Assembly: GCA_017621815.1 (NCBI GenBank)
Contig: JAGASK010000039.1
Coordinates: 124,001-188,000, forward strand
From: Lachnospiraceae bacterium
GTDB taxonomy: Bacteria; Bacillota; Clostridia; Lachnospirales; Lachnospiraceae
Direction of reading: 5' to 3'
DNA length: 64,000 bases
The notes below the pieces were generated by a model. That model was given only the letters and a program-made list of their open reading frames with translations, was not told the DNA's origin and did no database searches. A program made the translations under genes and the position numbers. This document shows positions 1 to 9,209 of the stretch, one piece after another (position 1 is the stretch's first letter; each line of letters starts with the position of its first letter).

Positions 1-589
1 GGGGCATTCCTGCCACAAGGTTGCTTTTAATAAAATTAGTCTCCCGAAGATTCAATACGTTGCCCCGCACCAGCCTGGCAATTCCCGGCCAGTCCACAAA
101 CCCGAGAATCAATATGATACTCCACAACCCGGGCTTAAAAATGGAGGCAGCCACCAGCACCAGCAAAATATACGGAAAAGACATTACCATATCCGTAAAA
201 CGCATGATAACCATATCAGCAGCACCTCCGAAGTAGCCTGCTATCAGGCCAAGAATCACTCCGATTACAGTAGAAATCAAAGTCGCCATAATTCCCACCA
301 GAAGGGAAATTCTCATGGCATATAAAAGCCTGCTCAGAACATCCCTGCCTATCTGGTCAGTGCCAAGCCAGAATTCTTTGCTTGGCGCCCCGCTGAAGGG
401 TCCTACAATTTCATTGGGGTCATGAGGTGCAATGAAAGGCGCAAAAAGCGCTGCTGCGCCTAATATAATCAATATAACCAGACTGACCGCTGCCAGACGA
501 TGATGCTTAAAACGCCTGAAAACTGTCTGCAAATAGCTCTCATTGACAATATCTATTTTTTTATTATTATTTTTCTTTTTATCTGCCAT
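1..589 (-). CDS. ABC importer permease, OppC/DppC type (partial)
   Basis: Membrane permease subunit of a peptide/nickel-family (Opp/Dpp/App) ABC importer. It is cut by the left edge of the window: 196 codons from the start are present. I read a Lys/Asn-rich cytoplasmic N-terminus (MADKKKNNNKK), a first membrane helix at about residues 33-53, then the family motif region FWLGTDQIGRDVLSRLLYAM typical of OppC, followed by further hydrophobic helices. The ATG at 587-589 is preceded by AGGAGGGG. It starts 9 bases after the upstream permease gene ends and is the last visible gene of a binding protein-ATPase-ATPase-permease-permease operon. Peptide is the default substrate for this family, but oligosaccharides are also known, so the substrate is not certain. 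Confidence 0.9.
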   Translation of the reverse strand, partial: MADKKKNNNKKIDIVNESYLQTVFRRFKHHRLAAVSLVILIILGAAALFAPFIAPHDPNEIVGPFSGAPSKEFWLGTDQIGRDVLSRLLYAMRISLLVGIMATLISTVIGVILGLIAGYFGGAADMVIMRFTDMVMSFPYILLVLVAASIFKPGLWSIILILGFVDWPGIARLVRGNVLNLRETNFIKSNLVAGMP

Positions 590-598
590 GTGCCCCTC

Positions 599-1546
599 CT
601 AATCAAGCTGAATTGTAGGGTCTACCAGCGCATACAGAATATCCGTAATTAAATTGGCCGCCAGAACAACCACCGCCGACAATAAACATACTCCCATAAT
701 CACGGGATAATCACGGCTGGTAATGGCGCTCATGGTCATGAGCCCAAGCCCCGGCCAGGAAAAAACCTGTTCAATAATAACCGCCCCGCCGAATAAAACG
801 GGGATTTCCATTCCGATTACCGTCACAATGGGTACCAGTGCATTGCGCAGGGCATGCTTATAAATCACTTTAAATCTTCCGATTCCCTTGGCCCTTGCCG
901 TTCTTAAATAGTCCTGCTGAAGTATTTCCAACACCGCGCTTCTGATATATCTGATATTGCTCCCTGCCATAGAGGTTGCCAGTACCAGAACCGGCATAAC
1001 CATATGCTTCGCCACATCCGCGGCTCCGCCCTCAGTTCCCAGTGTAGTCATTCCGCTTGACGGCAGCCAGCCAAGCTTTATGGTAAAAACATAAATCAGT
1101 AAAAGCGACAGGAAAAATCCGGGTATGCTGCTTCCAAGAAAGGAAAGTGTAACAACCGTATAGTCACCCTTGGAATACTGGTGAATCGCGCTGTAAATAC
1201 CTGCGGGCACCGCCATAAGAAGGCTTACAATCAGTGAAACACCCATAAGCAGCAGAGTAGGTCCCAAATGACTTGCTATCATGCTGCTGACAGACTGATA
1301 GGATTTAATGGAATATCCCATATTTCCCTGAAGAAGCTGCCCCAGCCAGATAAAATACTGTACATAAAAGGGCTTATCAAGCCCCAGCGCAATTTTCTTT
1401 GCTTCTACAGCCGCTTCCGATACTCTTGGTCCCTGCAGCATTTCCAGCGGACTTCCCGCCAGACACATAATGGCATAATCAATAATGGTAATGCCGATAA
1501 GTACGGGAATGGCAATCAGGATTCGCTTAATAATATATTTACTCAT
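599..1546 (-). CDS. ABC importer permease, OppB/DppB type
   Basis: Inner permease subunit of the same importer, 315 residues, the usual length for OppB/DppB. The start chosen is the ATG at 1544-1546 (MSKYIIKR), preceded by AAAGGAGG; the frame stays open 39 codons further upstream, but that stretch lies inside the ATPase gene and has no hydrophobic or family-like sequence. It has an N-terminal membrane helix (about residues 9-29), then the large loop typical of OppB, then five more helices. The EAA-type loop that contacts the ATPases is recognisable as YLRTARAKGIGRFKVIYKHALRNA-like sequence around residue 220. It overlaps the upstream ATPase gene by 4 bases (ATGA), implying coupled translation. 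Confidence 0.93.
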   Translation of the reverse strand: MSKYIIKRILIAIPVLIGITIIDYAIMCLAGSPLEMLQGPRVSEAAVEAKKIALGLDKPFYVQYFIWLGQLLQGNMGYSIKSYQSVSSMIASHLGPTLLLMGVSLIVSLLMAVPAGIYSAIHQYSKGDYTVVTLSFLGSSIPGFFLSLLLIYVFTIKLGWLPSSGMTTLGTEGGAADVAKHMVMPVLVLATSMAGSNIRYIRSAVLEILQQDYLRTARAKGIGRFKVIYKHALRNALVPIVTVIGMEIPVLFGGAVIIEQVFSWPGLGLMTMSAITSRDYPVIMGVCLLSAVVVLAANLITDILYALVDPTIQLD

Positions 1547-2547
1547 GACTGCTTGTCCTCCTTTAGCATGATAATAGGACAGGCTGCAAAATGGCCGCTG
1601 GAAACAGCAGTCTCCTGCAGCTGCGGCTCCTTCTGCCTGCATATTTCCGTGGCATAGGGACATCTTGGGTGAAACCTGCAGCCCTGGGGAGGATTCGTAC
1701 TGCTGCCGATTTCCCCCTGTAAAAGCCCTCTCTTTATCCCTTTTTCCTCCGGATCCGGTACCGGAACTGCGTTTAAGAGCGCCCTGGTATACGGATGGAC
1801 AGGATTGTTAAATATTTCCCTGGCTTCTCCTGTTTCCACGATTTTCCCAAGATACATAACCGCAATCCTGTCGCTGACATAATTCACAGCCCCCAGCCCG
1901 TGTCCTACAAAAAGCAGTGTCAGATTCAGTTCTTTCTGCAAGCTACGCAGCAGATTTAATATCTGCGCCTGAATAGAAACATCCAATGCGCTGACAGGTT
2001 CATCACAAACAATAAATTCCGGATTTAACGAAAGGGCTTTTGCAATGCCGATTCTCTGCCGCTGCCCTCCTGAAAACTCATGAGGATACCGTCCCAGCAC
2101 ATTTCTCTGCAGACCGACCATATCAAAAATCCTCAATATATCCTTCTCCACCGTATCCTTTGTTGAAATCTTATGATACAGCATAGGCTGCGCCAGGATT
2201 TCATAAATATGTTTCCTCGGATTCAATGAAGAATAAGGATCCTGAAATACCATCTGAAGTCTGGTGCGAATCTGTTTCATCTCTTCCTTTTTCAGTGAAG
2301 ATAAATCCCTGCCCCTGTAATAAATGGTACCTTCCGTGGGTCTTTCCAGCCCTACCAGCTGTCTTCCTATGGTGGATTTGCCGCAGCCTGATTCCCCCAC
2401 AAGTCCCAGGGTTTCACCTTCCATAATGGAAAAACTCACACCGTCCACCGCTTTTACGTGACCGGTAGTATGGGTGATAATTCCTCCCTTTATAGGATAA
2501 TACTTTTTCATATTCTCAACCTGAATCAAAGGATAATCAGTACTCAT
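1543..2547 (-). CDS. ABC importer ATPase, OppF/DppF type
   Basis: Second ATPase of the importer, 334 residues. Walker A is GESGCGKST near residue 53, the ABC signature is FSGGQRQRIGIAKAL and Walker B is FIVCDEPVSALD. The C-terminal oligopeptide/dipeptide domain with Cys-rich GCRFHPRCPYATEIC is the extension that in Opp/Dpp ATPases commonly binds an iron-sulphur cluster. OppF rather than OppD is favoured by the extended N-terminus containing MKKYYPIKGG and by gene order. One oddity is GHGLGAV in the H-loop position, where SHDLxxV is usual: His of the switch is present but is followed by Gly instead of Asp. The start overlaps the end of the partner ATPase gene by 11 bases. Confidence 0.93.
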   Translation of the reverse strand: MSTDYPLIQVENMKKYYPIKGGIITHTTGHVKAVDGVSFSIMEGETLGLVGESGCGKSTIGRQLVGLERPTEGTIYYRGRDLSSLKKEEMKQIRTRLQMVFQDPYSSLNPRKHIYEILAQPMLYHKISTKDTVEKDILRIFDMVGLQRNVLGRYPHEFSGGQRQRIGIAKALSLNPEFIVCDEPVSALDVSIQAQILNLLRSLQKELNLTLLFVGHGLGAVNYVSDRIAVMYLGKIVETGEAREIFNNPVHPYTRALLNAVPVPDPEEKGIKRGLLQGEIGSSTNPPQGCRFHPRCPYATEICRQKEPQLQETAVSSGHFAACPIIMLKEDKQS

Positions 2548-3523
2548 TGCCGGCCTCCCTTTTTTTCATGACAATACATTTGGCAGTATGCCCCGGTGTA
2601 AACTCATAATCTTCCTGAGGGTTATCACATTCCGGACATCTGTGGCTGCACCGCTGCGCAAAACGGCATCCTTTAATATCATCATAACTTTCCGGTACCA
2701 TTCCCGGTATGGAAACAAGCTGCCTCTGCGCACTGTCACGTATGGTAGGCACCGTGTCAAGGAGGGCTCTTGTGTAAGGATGCCTGGGATTTTTAAACAA
2801 TTCCTTCACAGGCGCTTCTTCAATAATTTGTCCGGCATACATCACAATAACACGGTCCGCCATATTGGCAACCAGACCGATATCATGCGTAATCAATATA
2901 ACAGCCATACCGCTTTCCTTTTGAAGCTCCAAAAGCAGCTTCATAATCTGTGCCTGTATTGTTACATCAAGGGCAGTTGTAGGTTCATCCGCAATCAAAA
3001 GCTGGGGATTGCAGGAAAGCGCCATGGCTATCATAACCCTCTGCCTCATTCCTCCCGAAAGCGTATGAGGGTATTTTTTCATGGTTCCTTTTGCGTCAGG
3101 CATACCCACTTTTTCAAGCAGTTCTTCCGCCTTCTTTGCCGCCTCTTCTTTGGTAATCTTCCTGTGGGTTCTGATACTCTCCGTAATCTGATTTCCCACC
3201 GTAAAAACAGGATTTAAAGAGGTCAGAGGATCCTGAAAAATCATGGTCATACTGTCCCCCCTGATTTCGTCCAGTTCCTTCTCAGACATCTCAAGCAGAT
3301 TTTTGCCGTCAAAACGGACAGAGCCGTCTATAACTGCCCCGCGCCTTGAAAGCAAACCCATAATTGACAGGCTTGTTACACTTTTTCCGCATCCTGATTC
3401 ACCTACAATGCAGACTACCTCTCCCTTGTCCACATGAAAGTGAACATGGTCTACACTGATATTAGTGCCGTAATCTCCCGTAAATGCGGTGGTGAGTCCT
3501 TCTACTTCCAGTAAATGTGCCAT
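2537..3523 (-). CDS. ABC importer ATPase, OppD/DppD type
   Basis: First ATPase of the importer, 328 residues, normal for OppD/DppD. Walker A is [11 protein letters not shown] (about residue 42), the Q-loop lies in [13 protein letters not shown], the signature is [15 protein letters not shown], Walker B is [12 protein letters not shown], and the switch His is in [10 protein letters not shown]. The C-terminal [15 protein letters not shown] segment is the Cys-rich oligopeptide-transporter domain. ATG at 3521-3523. It lies 124 bases downstream of the binding-protein gene, with no strong terminator seen between them, so it probably belongs to the same transcript. Confidence 0.93.
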   Translation of the reverse strand: MAHLLEVEGLTTAFTGDYGTNISVDHVHFHVDKGEVVCIVGESGCGKSVTSLSIMGLLSRRGAVIDGSVRFDGKNLLEMSEKELDEIRGDSMTMIFQDPLTSLNPVFTVGNQITESIRTHRKITKEEAAKKAEELLEKVGMPDAKGTMKKYPHTLSGGMRQRVMIAMALSCNPQLLIADEPTTALDVTIQAQIMKLLLELQKESGMAVILITHDIGLVANMADRVIVMYAGQIIEEAPVKELFKNPRHPYTRALLDTVPTIRDSAQRQLVSIPGMVPESYDDIKGCRFAQRCSHRCPECDNPQEDYEFTPGHTAKCIVMKKREAGNEY

Positions 3524-3647
3524 GATTTTTCCTCACTTGCTGCAATATTCGTCTTTTTGAAACATTCTGACATCTGCACAAATACCACAGACCGGTATGA
3601 AACCTGCCTGCGGTATTTTAATAAATCTAAATTATCATGTTTTATAA

Positions 3648-5342
3648 TTATTCTGCAATATCCCATTCCTGAACATTGTTAAAGAAACCGTATACATTGG
3701 CATTGACACCTGTCAGACGCTTACTTACAGCTCCCTGCGCGCTGATAATGTAAGCGGAAAACATGGGAACATCTTCCTGAACTTTTTTGTCCACAATAGA
3801 ATAAAGCTCTTTGATTTCCTCTGTACTGCCTGCCGTCTGTGTCTTCTCCAGCGCTTCATTTACGGAATCATCTCCGTAACCGGTCCAGCTTCCTTCTCCG
3901 CCCAGCAGCCATGATACATCAGGATAAGGATCAACAGGTGCATAGGTATACTGAACTGCAAATAAATCATAATCAGTTGTTCCTGCAATCGTCATCAGTG
4001 TTGCCAGGTCCACAGTCTGAACTTCTACCTTGATGCCGACGGCAGCCCACTGTGCCACCATGACCTGTGCCGCATTCACAAAGGTACCGTCACCGGAATT
4101 TACATAAAAGCGCAGTGTCTGTGAACCGTCCCATCCAGCCTCTTCCAGTAATTCCTTAGCCTTTTCGGGATTATACTCTAATGGCACTATGCTGTCATCA
4201 TAGAAAGGACTTGCAGAAGAAAGGAATCCGTCTACCACTTCTCCGTGTCCTTTCATAAGCTGCTCTAAAATCTGGTTTCTGTCTATTGCATATACGAGAG
4301 CCTGGCGAACCTTTGCATCCGTAATGTTTGCAGTCTGAATAAATACAGACTGATTGGTTATAGGAGAACCATAAATGACATTCACATTTTCAAGGGCTTC
4401 GATGCTTTCATAGTCCTCCTGGGGAATTGCCGTCATGGTGTGATGTGTTACATCAATTTCACCTGACTGAAGTCCGGAATAAACCTGACTGGAATCCACT
4501 ATTTTGAAATTCAGTTTATCTATCCTGGGCGCACCCTTCCAATACTCCGTATTGGCAGTATAGGTAATATAATGATTTACATCATAATCTGTCAATCTGT
4601 AAGGACCGCTTACAACATCAGGATGGTTAAACCAGTCCGCTGTTGTGAGCTCTTCCTCACTGAACTGCTCAATTACATGCTTGGGCAGCGTATGCAGATA
4701 ACATGCATAAGTATTTTCAAAGGTAGTAAGCGCAATAGGATACTTGGTGGTAAACTGAATGGTCTTTTCATCAATGACCTTAACTCCTTCAACGCCGGTT
4801 GCCCCTTCTTCCACAAAGCCATCGTCTCCTACACCCTCAAAAGCATAAAGAAGCATGGTGGGATTTCCGACTACGGGGCTTGCCAGACGAAGAAATGTAT
4901 ATTCCACATCCTCTGCGGTAACAGGTGTGCCGTCTGACCACACCGCAGCATCATTAATGTGAACGATAAAGTTCTGATTATCTTCTGTGGTAATACTGTC
5001 CGCAAGCATGGGCTGGAACTCCAGATTTTCATCCAGATCAACCAGGGGCAGGAACTGAAGGCCTACCGCATACTTATTAATCCATGTCTGGTCGATAGTC
5101 AGAGGATTCACACCTCCCAGCGAGTCTGTCACACCGATATTGACAATCTTTTCACCGGAAGAAGAGACTTCTGCCTGTGTTTCCGCATCTGTTCCCTCTT
5201 CTGTACCTGCCTCTGCAGCAGTTCCTGTGCTGTTTTCAGATCCAGTGCCTTCCTGAGGCTCTGATGAAGAGCAGCCTGCCATAGTGAAAATCATCACTGC
5301 TGCCAGCATCAGACTGATTACTTTCCCGAATACTTTTTTCAT
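3648..5342 (-). CDS. Solute-binding lipoprotein of the Opp-type importer (SBP_bac_5)
   Basis: Extracellular binding lipoprotein of 564 residues that delivers substrate to the permeases. The N-terminus is a lipoprotein signal peptide with lipobox TMAGC (Cys at 24), followed by a Ser/Glu/Thr/Ala-rich linker to about residue 66, then a type-5 solute-binding domain with typical stretches such as WSDGTPVTAEDV and YNPEKAKELLEEAGW. The ATG at 5340-5342 has AAGGAGGA seven bases upstream. It is the first gene of the operon, as usual for OppA homologues, and sits behind a near-perfect sigma-A promoter. Family members bind peptides, but a few bind sugars or nickel; the ligand cannot be decided here. Confidence 0.93.
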   Translation of the reverse strand: MKKVFGKVISLMLAAVMIFTMAGCSSSEPQEGTGSENSTGTAAEAGTEEGTDAETQAEVSSSGEKIVNIGVTDSLGGVNPLTIDQTWINKYAVGLQFLPLVDLDENLEFQPMLADSITTEDNQNFIVHINDAAVWSDGTPVTAEDVEYTFLRLASPVVGNPTMLLYAFEGVGDDGFVEEGATGVEGVKVIDEKTIQFTTKYPIALTTFENTYACYLHTLPKHVIEQFSEEELTTADWFNHPDVVSGPYRLTDYDVNHYITYTANTEYWKGAPRIDKLNFKIVDSSQVYSGLQSGEIDVTHHTMTAIPQEDYESIEALENVNVIYGSPITNQSVFIQTANITDAKVRQALVYAIDRNQILEQLMKGHGEVVDGFLSSASPFYDDSIVPLEYNPEKAKELLEEAGWDGSQTLRFYVNSGDGTFVNAAQVMVAQWAAVGIKVEVQTVDLATLMTIAGTTDYDLFAVQYTYAPVDPYPDVSWLLGGEGSWTGYGDDSVNEALEKTQTAGSTEEIKELYSIVDKKVQEDVPMFSAYIISAQGAVSKRLTGVNANVYGFFNNVQEWDIAE

Positions 5343-5399
5343 AATTCTCCTCCTTATAATCCTCTTATTTCCTACTATTCTTATATAGATAGTTGATTT

Positions 5400-5428
5400 A
5401 TTATACTGTCACAGTAAATAAATGTCAA
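5400..5428 (-). promoter_or_regulatory. Consensus sigma-A promoter of the Opp-type operon
   Basis: On the minus strand TTGACA (5428-5423) and TATAAT (5405-5400) are separated by exactly 17 bases, a perfect vegetative consensus. Inside the spacer, ACTG (5405-5408) and CAGT (5412-5415) form a short dyad around TCA with partial A/T-rich extension on both sides, placed where a repressor could block RNA polymerase. The promoter is clear; the operator is an inference. Confidence 0.8.
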
Positions 5429-5462
5429 TAACTAAGGTAAAAAAATACCAAAACATATATTA

Positions 5463-5491
5463 TTGACAAATGTTACATTCCGCGATATATT
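5463..5491 (+). promoter_or_regulatory. Sigma-A promoter of the C39-like gene
   Basis: TTGACA (5463-5468), a 17-base spacer and TATATT (5486-5491) on the plus strand, 62 bases before the start codon at 5554. It is divergent from the Opp promoter and 35 bases away from it. Confidence 0.7.
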
Positions 5492-5553
5492 ACAATCACT
5501 TTGCAGCTTTATATTTTACTATACTTTTATAAAAAGGTATATAGGAACTTTCC

Positions 5554-6171
5554 ATGAAAAACTTACTTAATTATCAATCATCTGAATATGACTGCGGTCC
5601 GGTTTCCATTATTAACGGAATCCGCTATTTATATGAACGTGAGGAAATATACCCCGATATGATTAAGTTCATTATGCTCTATTGTATGGATACCTACAAC
5701 GAGGAAGGTGAATTATGCAAGCACGGCACTTCTCCTGCTGCCATGAATTACATGGCAAGCTGGCTCAATCATTTCGGCCAGGTAAAAAACTTTCCCATTC
5801 ACTGCGACTATTTGTCCGGCGAGACTGTTACTGTCTCAAAAGACAGTGCCATTTACGCTGCCCTGAAAAAAGGCGGTGTTGTAGTATTGCGTCTCTTTCT
5901 GGAAGTGGGCCATTACGTACTTTTGACAGGGGCGGAGGATGACAATGTACTGATGTTTGACCCCTTCTACGAAGAGGAGGATGACCCCGAATTCGATAAA
6001 GAATACTACGAGGAGGGCATTGCCTTCATAAATGACCAGCCCAAGCGGGCAAACCGGGCTGTATCTTTAGAACGCCTGAACCGTACCGGCAAAGGCTATT
6101 ATGAGATGGGCGAATACCCCTGCCGGGAGGCATTGATTATCTACAATACTTCAGTTTCTCCGGAAATATAA
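5554..6171 (+). CDS. C39-like cysteine peptidase family protein, cytoplasmic
   Basis: Protein of 205 residues resembling the peptidase C39-like fold. The N-terminal block YDCGPVSIINGIRYL puts a candidate nucleophile Cys at 14 next to Gly-Pro, as in C39 peptidases of bacteriocin exporters. Further on, EVGHYVLLTGAEDDNVLMFDPF supplies His120 and Asp136 in the order and spacing expected for the catalytic His and Asp. There is no signal peptide, no membrane helix and no attached ABC transporter, so it is not a classical bacteriocin-processing exporter. It stands alone between divergent and convergent neighbours with its own promoter and terminator. The target is unknown; peptidase activity is an inference from the triad. 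Confidence 0.8.
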   Translation: MKNLLNYQSSEYDCGPVSIINGIRYLYEREEIYPDMIKFIMLYCMDTYNEEGELCKHGTSPAAMNYMASWLNHFGQVKNFPIHCDYLSGETVTVSKDSAIYAALKKGGVVVLRLFLEVGHYVLLTGAEDDNVLMFDPFYEEEDDPEFDKEYYEEGIAFINDQPKRANRAVSLERLNRTGKGYYEMGEYPCREALIIYNTSVSPEI

Positions 6172-6210
6172 TTCATCCCCCTGAAAACATTCGTCGCTCG
6201 GCACACGACC

Positions 6211-6240
6211 AAAGGAGCTGCCCGCCTGCAGCTCCTTTCT
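6211..6240. terminator. Bidirectional terminator
   Basis: Inverted repeat AAAGGAGCTGC (6211-6221) and GCAGCTCCTTT (6228-6238) with a 6-base loop, A-rich on the left and T-rich on the right, between two convergent genes (C39-like on + and spoVT on -). Confidence 0.8.
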
Positions 6241-6251
6241 TATGACAATAT

Positions 6252-6797
6252 TTACTGCTCCATCTGCCTTCCCAAAAAACCCGATGCGGACTGAATCAGC
6301 TTCTGTTCCACTTCACCCATTTTTACTTTTTCATTGCTGCTGATTAAAACCACTGCACCAATCACGTCTCCCTCACAAATAATAGGACTTATGGCTTCAT
6401 GTAAAAATTCATCCGTAACATCCTGGGTCAGAGAAATAAAGCCTTTGTCACCCTTTGATGCAATTACTGTTTCCCTGTTATTGATTTTGTCCTCCAGTTC
6501 CCTGCTTAAAGATTTGCCGAGCAAATTTTTAAAGCCGCCGGATACAGCAATAAACTGGTCTCTGTCCGCTATCAGCGCCACATGCCCTGAAACCTGGCAA
6601 AGACTTTCCGCATATTGTTTTGCAAATGTATTCATTTCTCCGATAGGAGAATATTTCTTTAAAATAATTTCTCCTTCCCTGTCTGTAAAGATTTCAAGAG
6701 GGTCGCTTTCCCTGATGCGGAGCGTCCGCCTGATTTCCTTCGGTATTACGATTCTCCCCAAATCATCTATTCTTCTCACTATTCCTGTTGCTTTCAT
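6252..6797 (-). CDS. spoVT: Stage V sporulation protein T (SpoVT)
   Basis: Transcription factor of 181 residues that adjusts sigma-G-dependent gene expression in the forespore in Bacillus. The N-terminal 50 residues (MKATGIVRRIDDLGRIVIPK...) are the AbrB/SpoVT swapped-hairpin DNA-binding domain; residues about 60-178 are a GAF-like domain (CQVSGHVALIADRDQFIAVSG...). The length fits B. subtilis SpoVT (178). The start is the ATG at 6795-6797 with GGAGGAAA upstream; the open frame extends 28 codons further but overlaps the GGDEF gene and lacks family sequence. Its presence indicates a spore-forming lineage. It lies 70 bases after the GGDEF gene and may have its own promoter. Confidence 0.95.
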   Translation of the reverse strand: MKATGIVRRIDDLGRIVIPKEIRRTLRIRESDPLEIFTDREGEIILKKYSPIGEMNTFAKQYAESLCQVSGHVALIADRDQFIAVSGGFKNLLGKSLSRELEDKINNRETVIASKGDKGFISLTQDVTDEFLHEAISPIICEGDVIGAVVLISSNEKVKMGEVEQKLIQSASGFLGRQMEQ

Positions 6798-6867
6798 ATT
6801 AAATTTCCTCCATTTACTGTACTTACCATTTCTGGAAGTAGTATTTGTAAAAAATGGAGAATTATTC

Positions 6868-9174
6868 TTACTTTGCAACATCCTTCTTTCTGTACTTCTT
6901 TACCTCATATAATTTTTCATCAGCCAGAGTCAAAGCTTCCTTAAGCGCTATCTCATCTTTAGCATTCATCAGAAACGCGCCTGCAGAAACAGTGACATTA
7001 TAATTTTTCTCACTGCCTTCATTAAAATCTTCAAACCGCTGATATATTTTTTTTAGCAGGCTTTCACCTTCGTCCGCCATCCGGTATTCCAAAATACAGG
7101 CAAATTCATCTCCTCCGATTCTTCCCGCAATTCCTCCGTTCTTCATTTCGTCGGAAAGAATATCGCTAATCAGCTTAATGGAAAAATCTCCTTCCTCATG
7201 CCCGTATCTGTCATTAATGATTTTAAGGTTATTCATATCCACATAAACAACCAGAAGACTGCAGTCCTTTTCCCTGCCCTGCTGTATCAGCTTTTCCGCT
7301 TCCGCGTAAAAACCCCTGCGGTTCAATATTCCAGTAAGACCATCCGATTTAGACAGGGTATCCAGCACTATATTGTTCTCCTTCAGTATGGAAAGACTTT
7401 CTTCCAGTTCCTGCTGAATCCGCTCATTGGCTTTTAAGAGTGTAATCATTTTCGCAGCGGAGCTCATTTGATTAACCAGAAACTCACCGTTCAGAAAAAT
7501 CCCTTCCGTTAAATCACAAAGCAGAATACCATGAAGCATTTCATTGGAAAATAAAGGCATACACACATATGAGTATCTTTTTTCTCTGTCAATAAAGCTG
7601 TTGTCAAAAATTTCATTAAGCGCTGTCCGCTGCTTTAAGGAAGGCACTGAGCTGACCCTTCCTTCTTTGAGCACGGCTTTTAAAAACAGCTGTTTCGGAG
7701 GAATAAACTGCTCTCTGCATAAATGCATAACAGGTGCGCTGAAGGTATAAACATATGCATTTTTAATTCCCAGCCACTCAAGATTGCCAAGCATGGAGGT
7801 ATAGCTTAAATCATTCCCCTTTTCAAACTGAAGCACATCTCTGACGAACATTTTAATTGCATAGTTTTCTTTTTCCTGATTCTCTGATGTTTTGCCAAGC
7901 TGCGCATCGGTGGCACGGATAATTCTCCTGTAAATGGCAGAAAACATATCCTGAAGCTTCGCCCGCTCTCCCTTATCCTGAAGAGAACCTTTCAAATCAC
8001 GGTAGATTGTTTCAAAACAGTTCAGCAAATTGCTGATGTCCGCATATTCGATTGCGCCGTCATATAAAAATTTCCCCAGCGCAGTCTGAATTTCCATAAA
8101 ATTCTCAGGCGAATCATCTCCCTTTCCGTACACAAGTACCAGCGTTTCAATCAATTCTCTGAAAGAATCTTGTATGTTCTTCATTTTATCCTGAAAATTT
8201 TCATGTCTGTATCGATAAAAAATGTCATCAAAAAAAGCTTCAATTCCTTCAGGGCCAAACAGCCTGCCTCCCCTGATTTCCTCTTCTGTATCTCCCGTTC
8301 CGATTGAATCCCTTTTAATAAATCTGGTGGGCAGCACCTTGCTTTCCACCTTTTCTCCATGCACCAGCCTGATTGCCATTTTCAGCCCTTCTTCTCCAAG
8401 CTCTGCCCCATCTGCCCTGACAGAAGAAAGAGAAGGATTCACCTTTGTGGACAGAACAACATCATCATACCCAAATACATGAATATCCTTTCCAATCTGA
8501 AATCCCCTCTGATTTAATTCTTCGTATAAACCAAAGGCAGTGTCGTCATTTACACAAAAAACGGCTTCTAATCCGGGATTATTGTCCAGAAGCTCACGGA
8601 ATGCTTCCTTACTGTTTCTTGAAAAATTACCCGTAACATACATTTTTTCATCAAATGGAATGCCATGGCTTTCAAGCGTATCAACAAATGCTTTTCTTCT
8701 TTCAATGGCATCTGTATTATCAAGGCTCCCTCCCACCATTCCTATTTTTCTGCAGCCTGTTTTTTCAATCAGAAATTTAAGTCCGTCCTTTATTCCGTTG
8801 TAATTATCAAACTGAATATTAATGTAGCCATCCAGCTTATAGGAAATCAGGATGCAGGGAATATCCTGAAACTGCTTCAGCATTTTCTTCATGTATTCCT
8901 TCGTTGTAAAACAGCCGATAGACCCAGCCGCTACTATTATCGCATCCACATTTTCCTTTCCTGCATAAGAAAAAACAGAGTTAAATTGATATTCATACAT
9001 CAAATCCGGATTATCGGATACATCCCTGTCCACATATTTCCCCGGAAGCACTACAATATTCACATCCATCTGCTTGGCTGTCTGTAATATCCCGCTGCAT
9101 ATTAATTTAGAAAAATCGTCAGTAATGCCGCTGACAAGCACGCCTATTGTCATTCTTCTTTTTCCGGTGCCCAT
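6868..9174 (-). CDS. LacI-type sugar sensor fused to a GGDEF diguanylate cyclase
   Basis: Protein of 768 residues. Residues about 8-290 are a periplasmic-binding-protein-like (LacI/GalR effector) domain: MTIGVLVSGITDDFSKLI..., GMVGGSLDNTDAIERRKAF, and VFGYDDVVLSTKVNPSLSSVRAD, the classic C-terminal signature of this fold. No DNA-binding helix-turn-helix precedes it and there is no signal peptide or membrane helix, so it is cytoplasmic. A middle region (about 300-600) is GAF-like with a helical linker. The C-terminus carries DGLTGILNRRGF and GGDEF (687-691), an intact active-site motif. The RxxD inhibitory site expected five residues before GGDEF is absent. It presumably makes cyclic di-GMP in response to an intracellular sugar. 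It follows a GH3 gene by 35 bases; RBS AAGGAG. Confidence 0.88.
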   Translation of the reverse strand: MGTGKRRMTIGVLVSGITDDFSKLICSGILQTAKQMDVNIVVLPGKYVDRDVSDNPDLMYEYQFNSVFSYAGKENVDAIIVAAGSIGCFTTKEYMKKMLKQFQDIPCILISYKLDGYINIQFDNYNGIKDGLKFLIEKTGCRKIGMVGGSLDNTDAIERRKAFVDTLESHGIPFDEKMYVTGNFSRNSKEAFRELLDNNPGLEAVFCVNDDTAFGLYEELNQRGFQIGKDIHVFGYDDVVLSTKVNPSLSSVRADGAELGEEGLKMAIRLVHGEKVESKVLPTRFIKRDSIGTGDTEEEIRGGRLFGPEGIEAFFDDIFYRYRHENFQDKMKNIQDSFRELIETLVLVYGKGDDSPENFMEIQTALGKFLYDGAIEYADISNLLNCFETIYRDLKGSLQDKGERAKLQDMFSAIYRRIIRATDAQLGKTSENQEKENYAIKMFVRDVLQFEKGNDLSYTSMLGNLEWLGIKNAYVYTFSAPVMHLCREQFIPPKQLFLKAVLKEGRVSSVPSLKQRTALNEIFDNSFIDREKRYSYVCMPLFSNEMLHGILLCDLTEGIFLNGEFLVNQMSSAAKMITLLKANERIQQELEESLSILKENNIVLDTLSKSDGLTGILNRRGFYAEAEKLIQQGREKDCSLLVVYVDMNNLKIINDRYGHEEGDFSIKLISDILSDEMKNGGIAGRIGGDEFACILEYRMADEGESLLKKIYQRFEDFNEGSEKNYNVTVSAGAFLMNAKDEIALKEALTLADEKLYEVKKYRKKDVAK

Positions 9175-9209
9175 AATTACCTTACTCCTTATTGCCAGTT
9201 CCTTATTTT

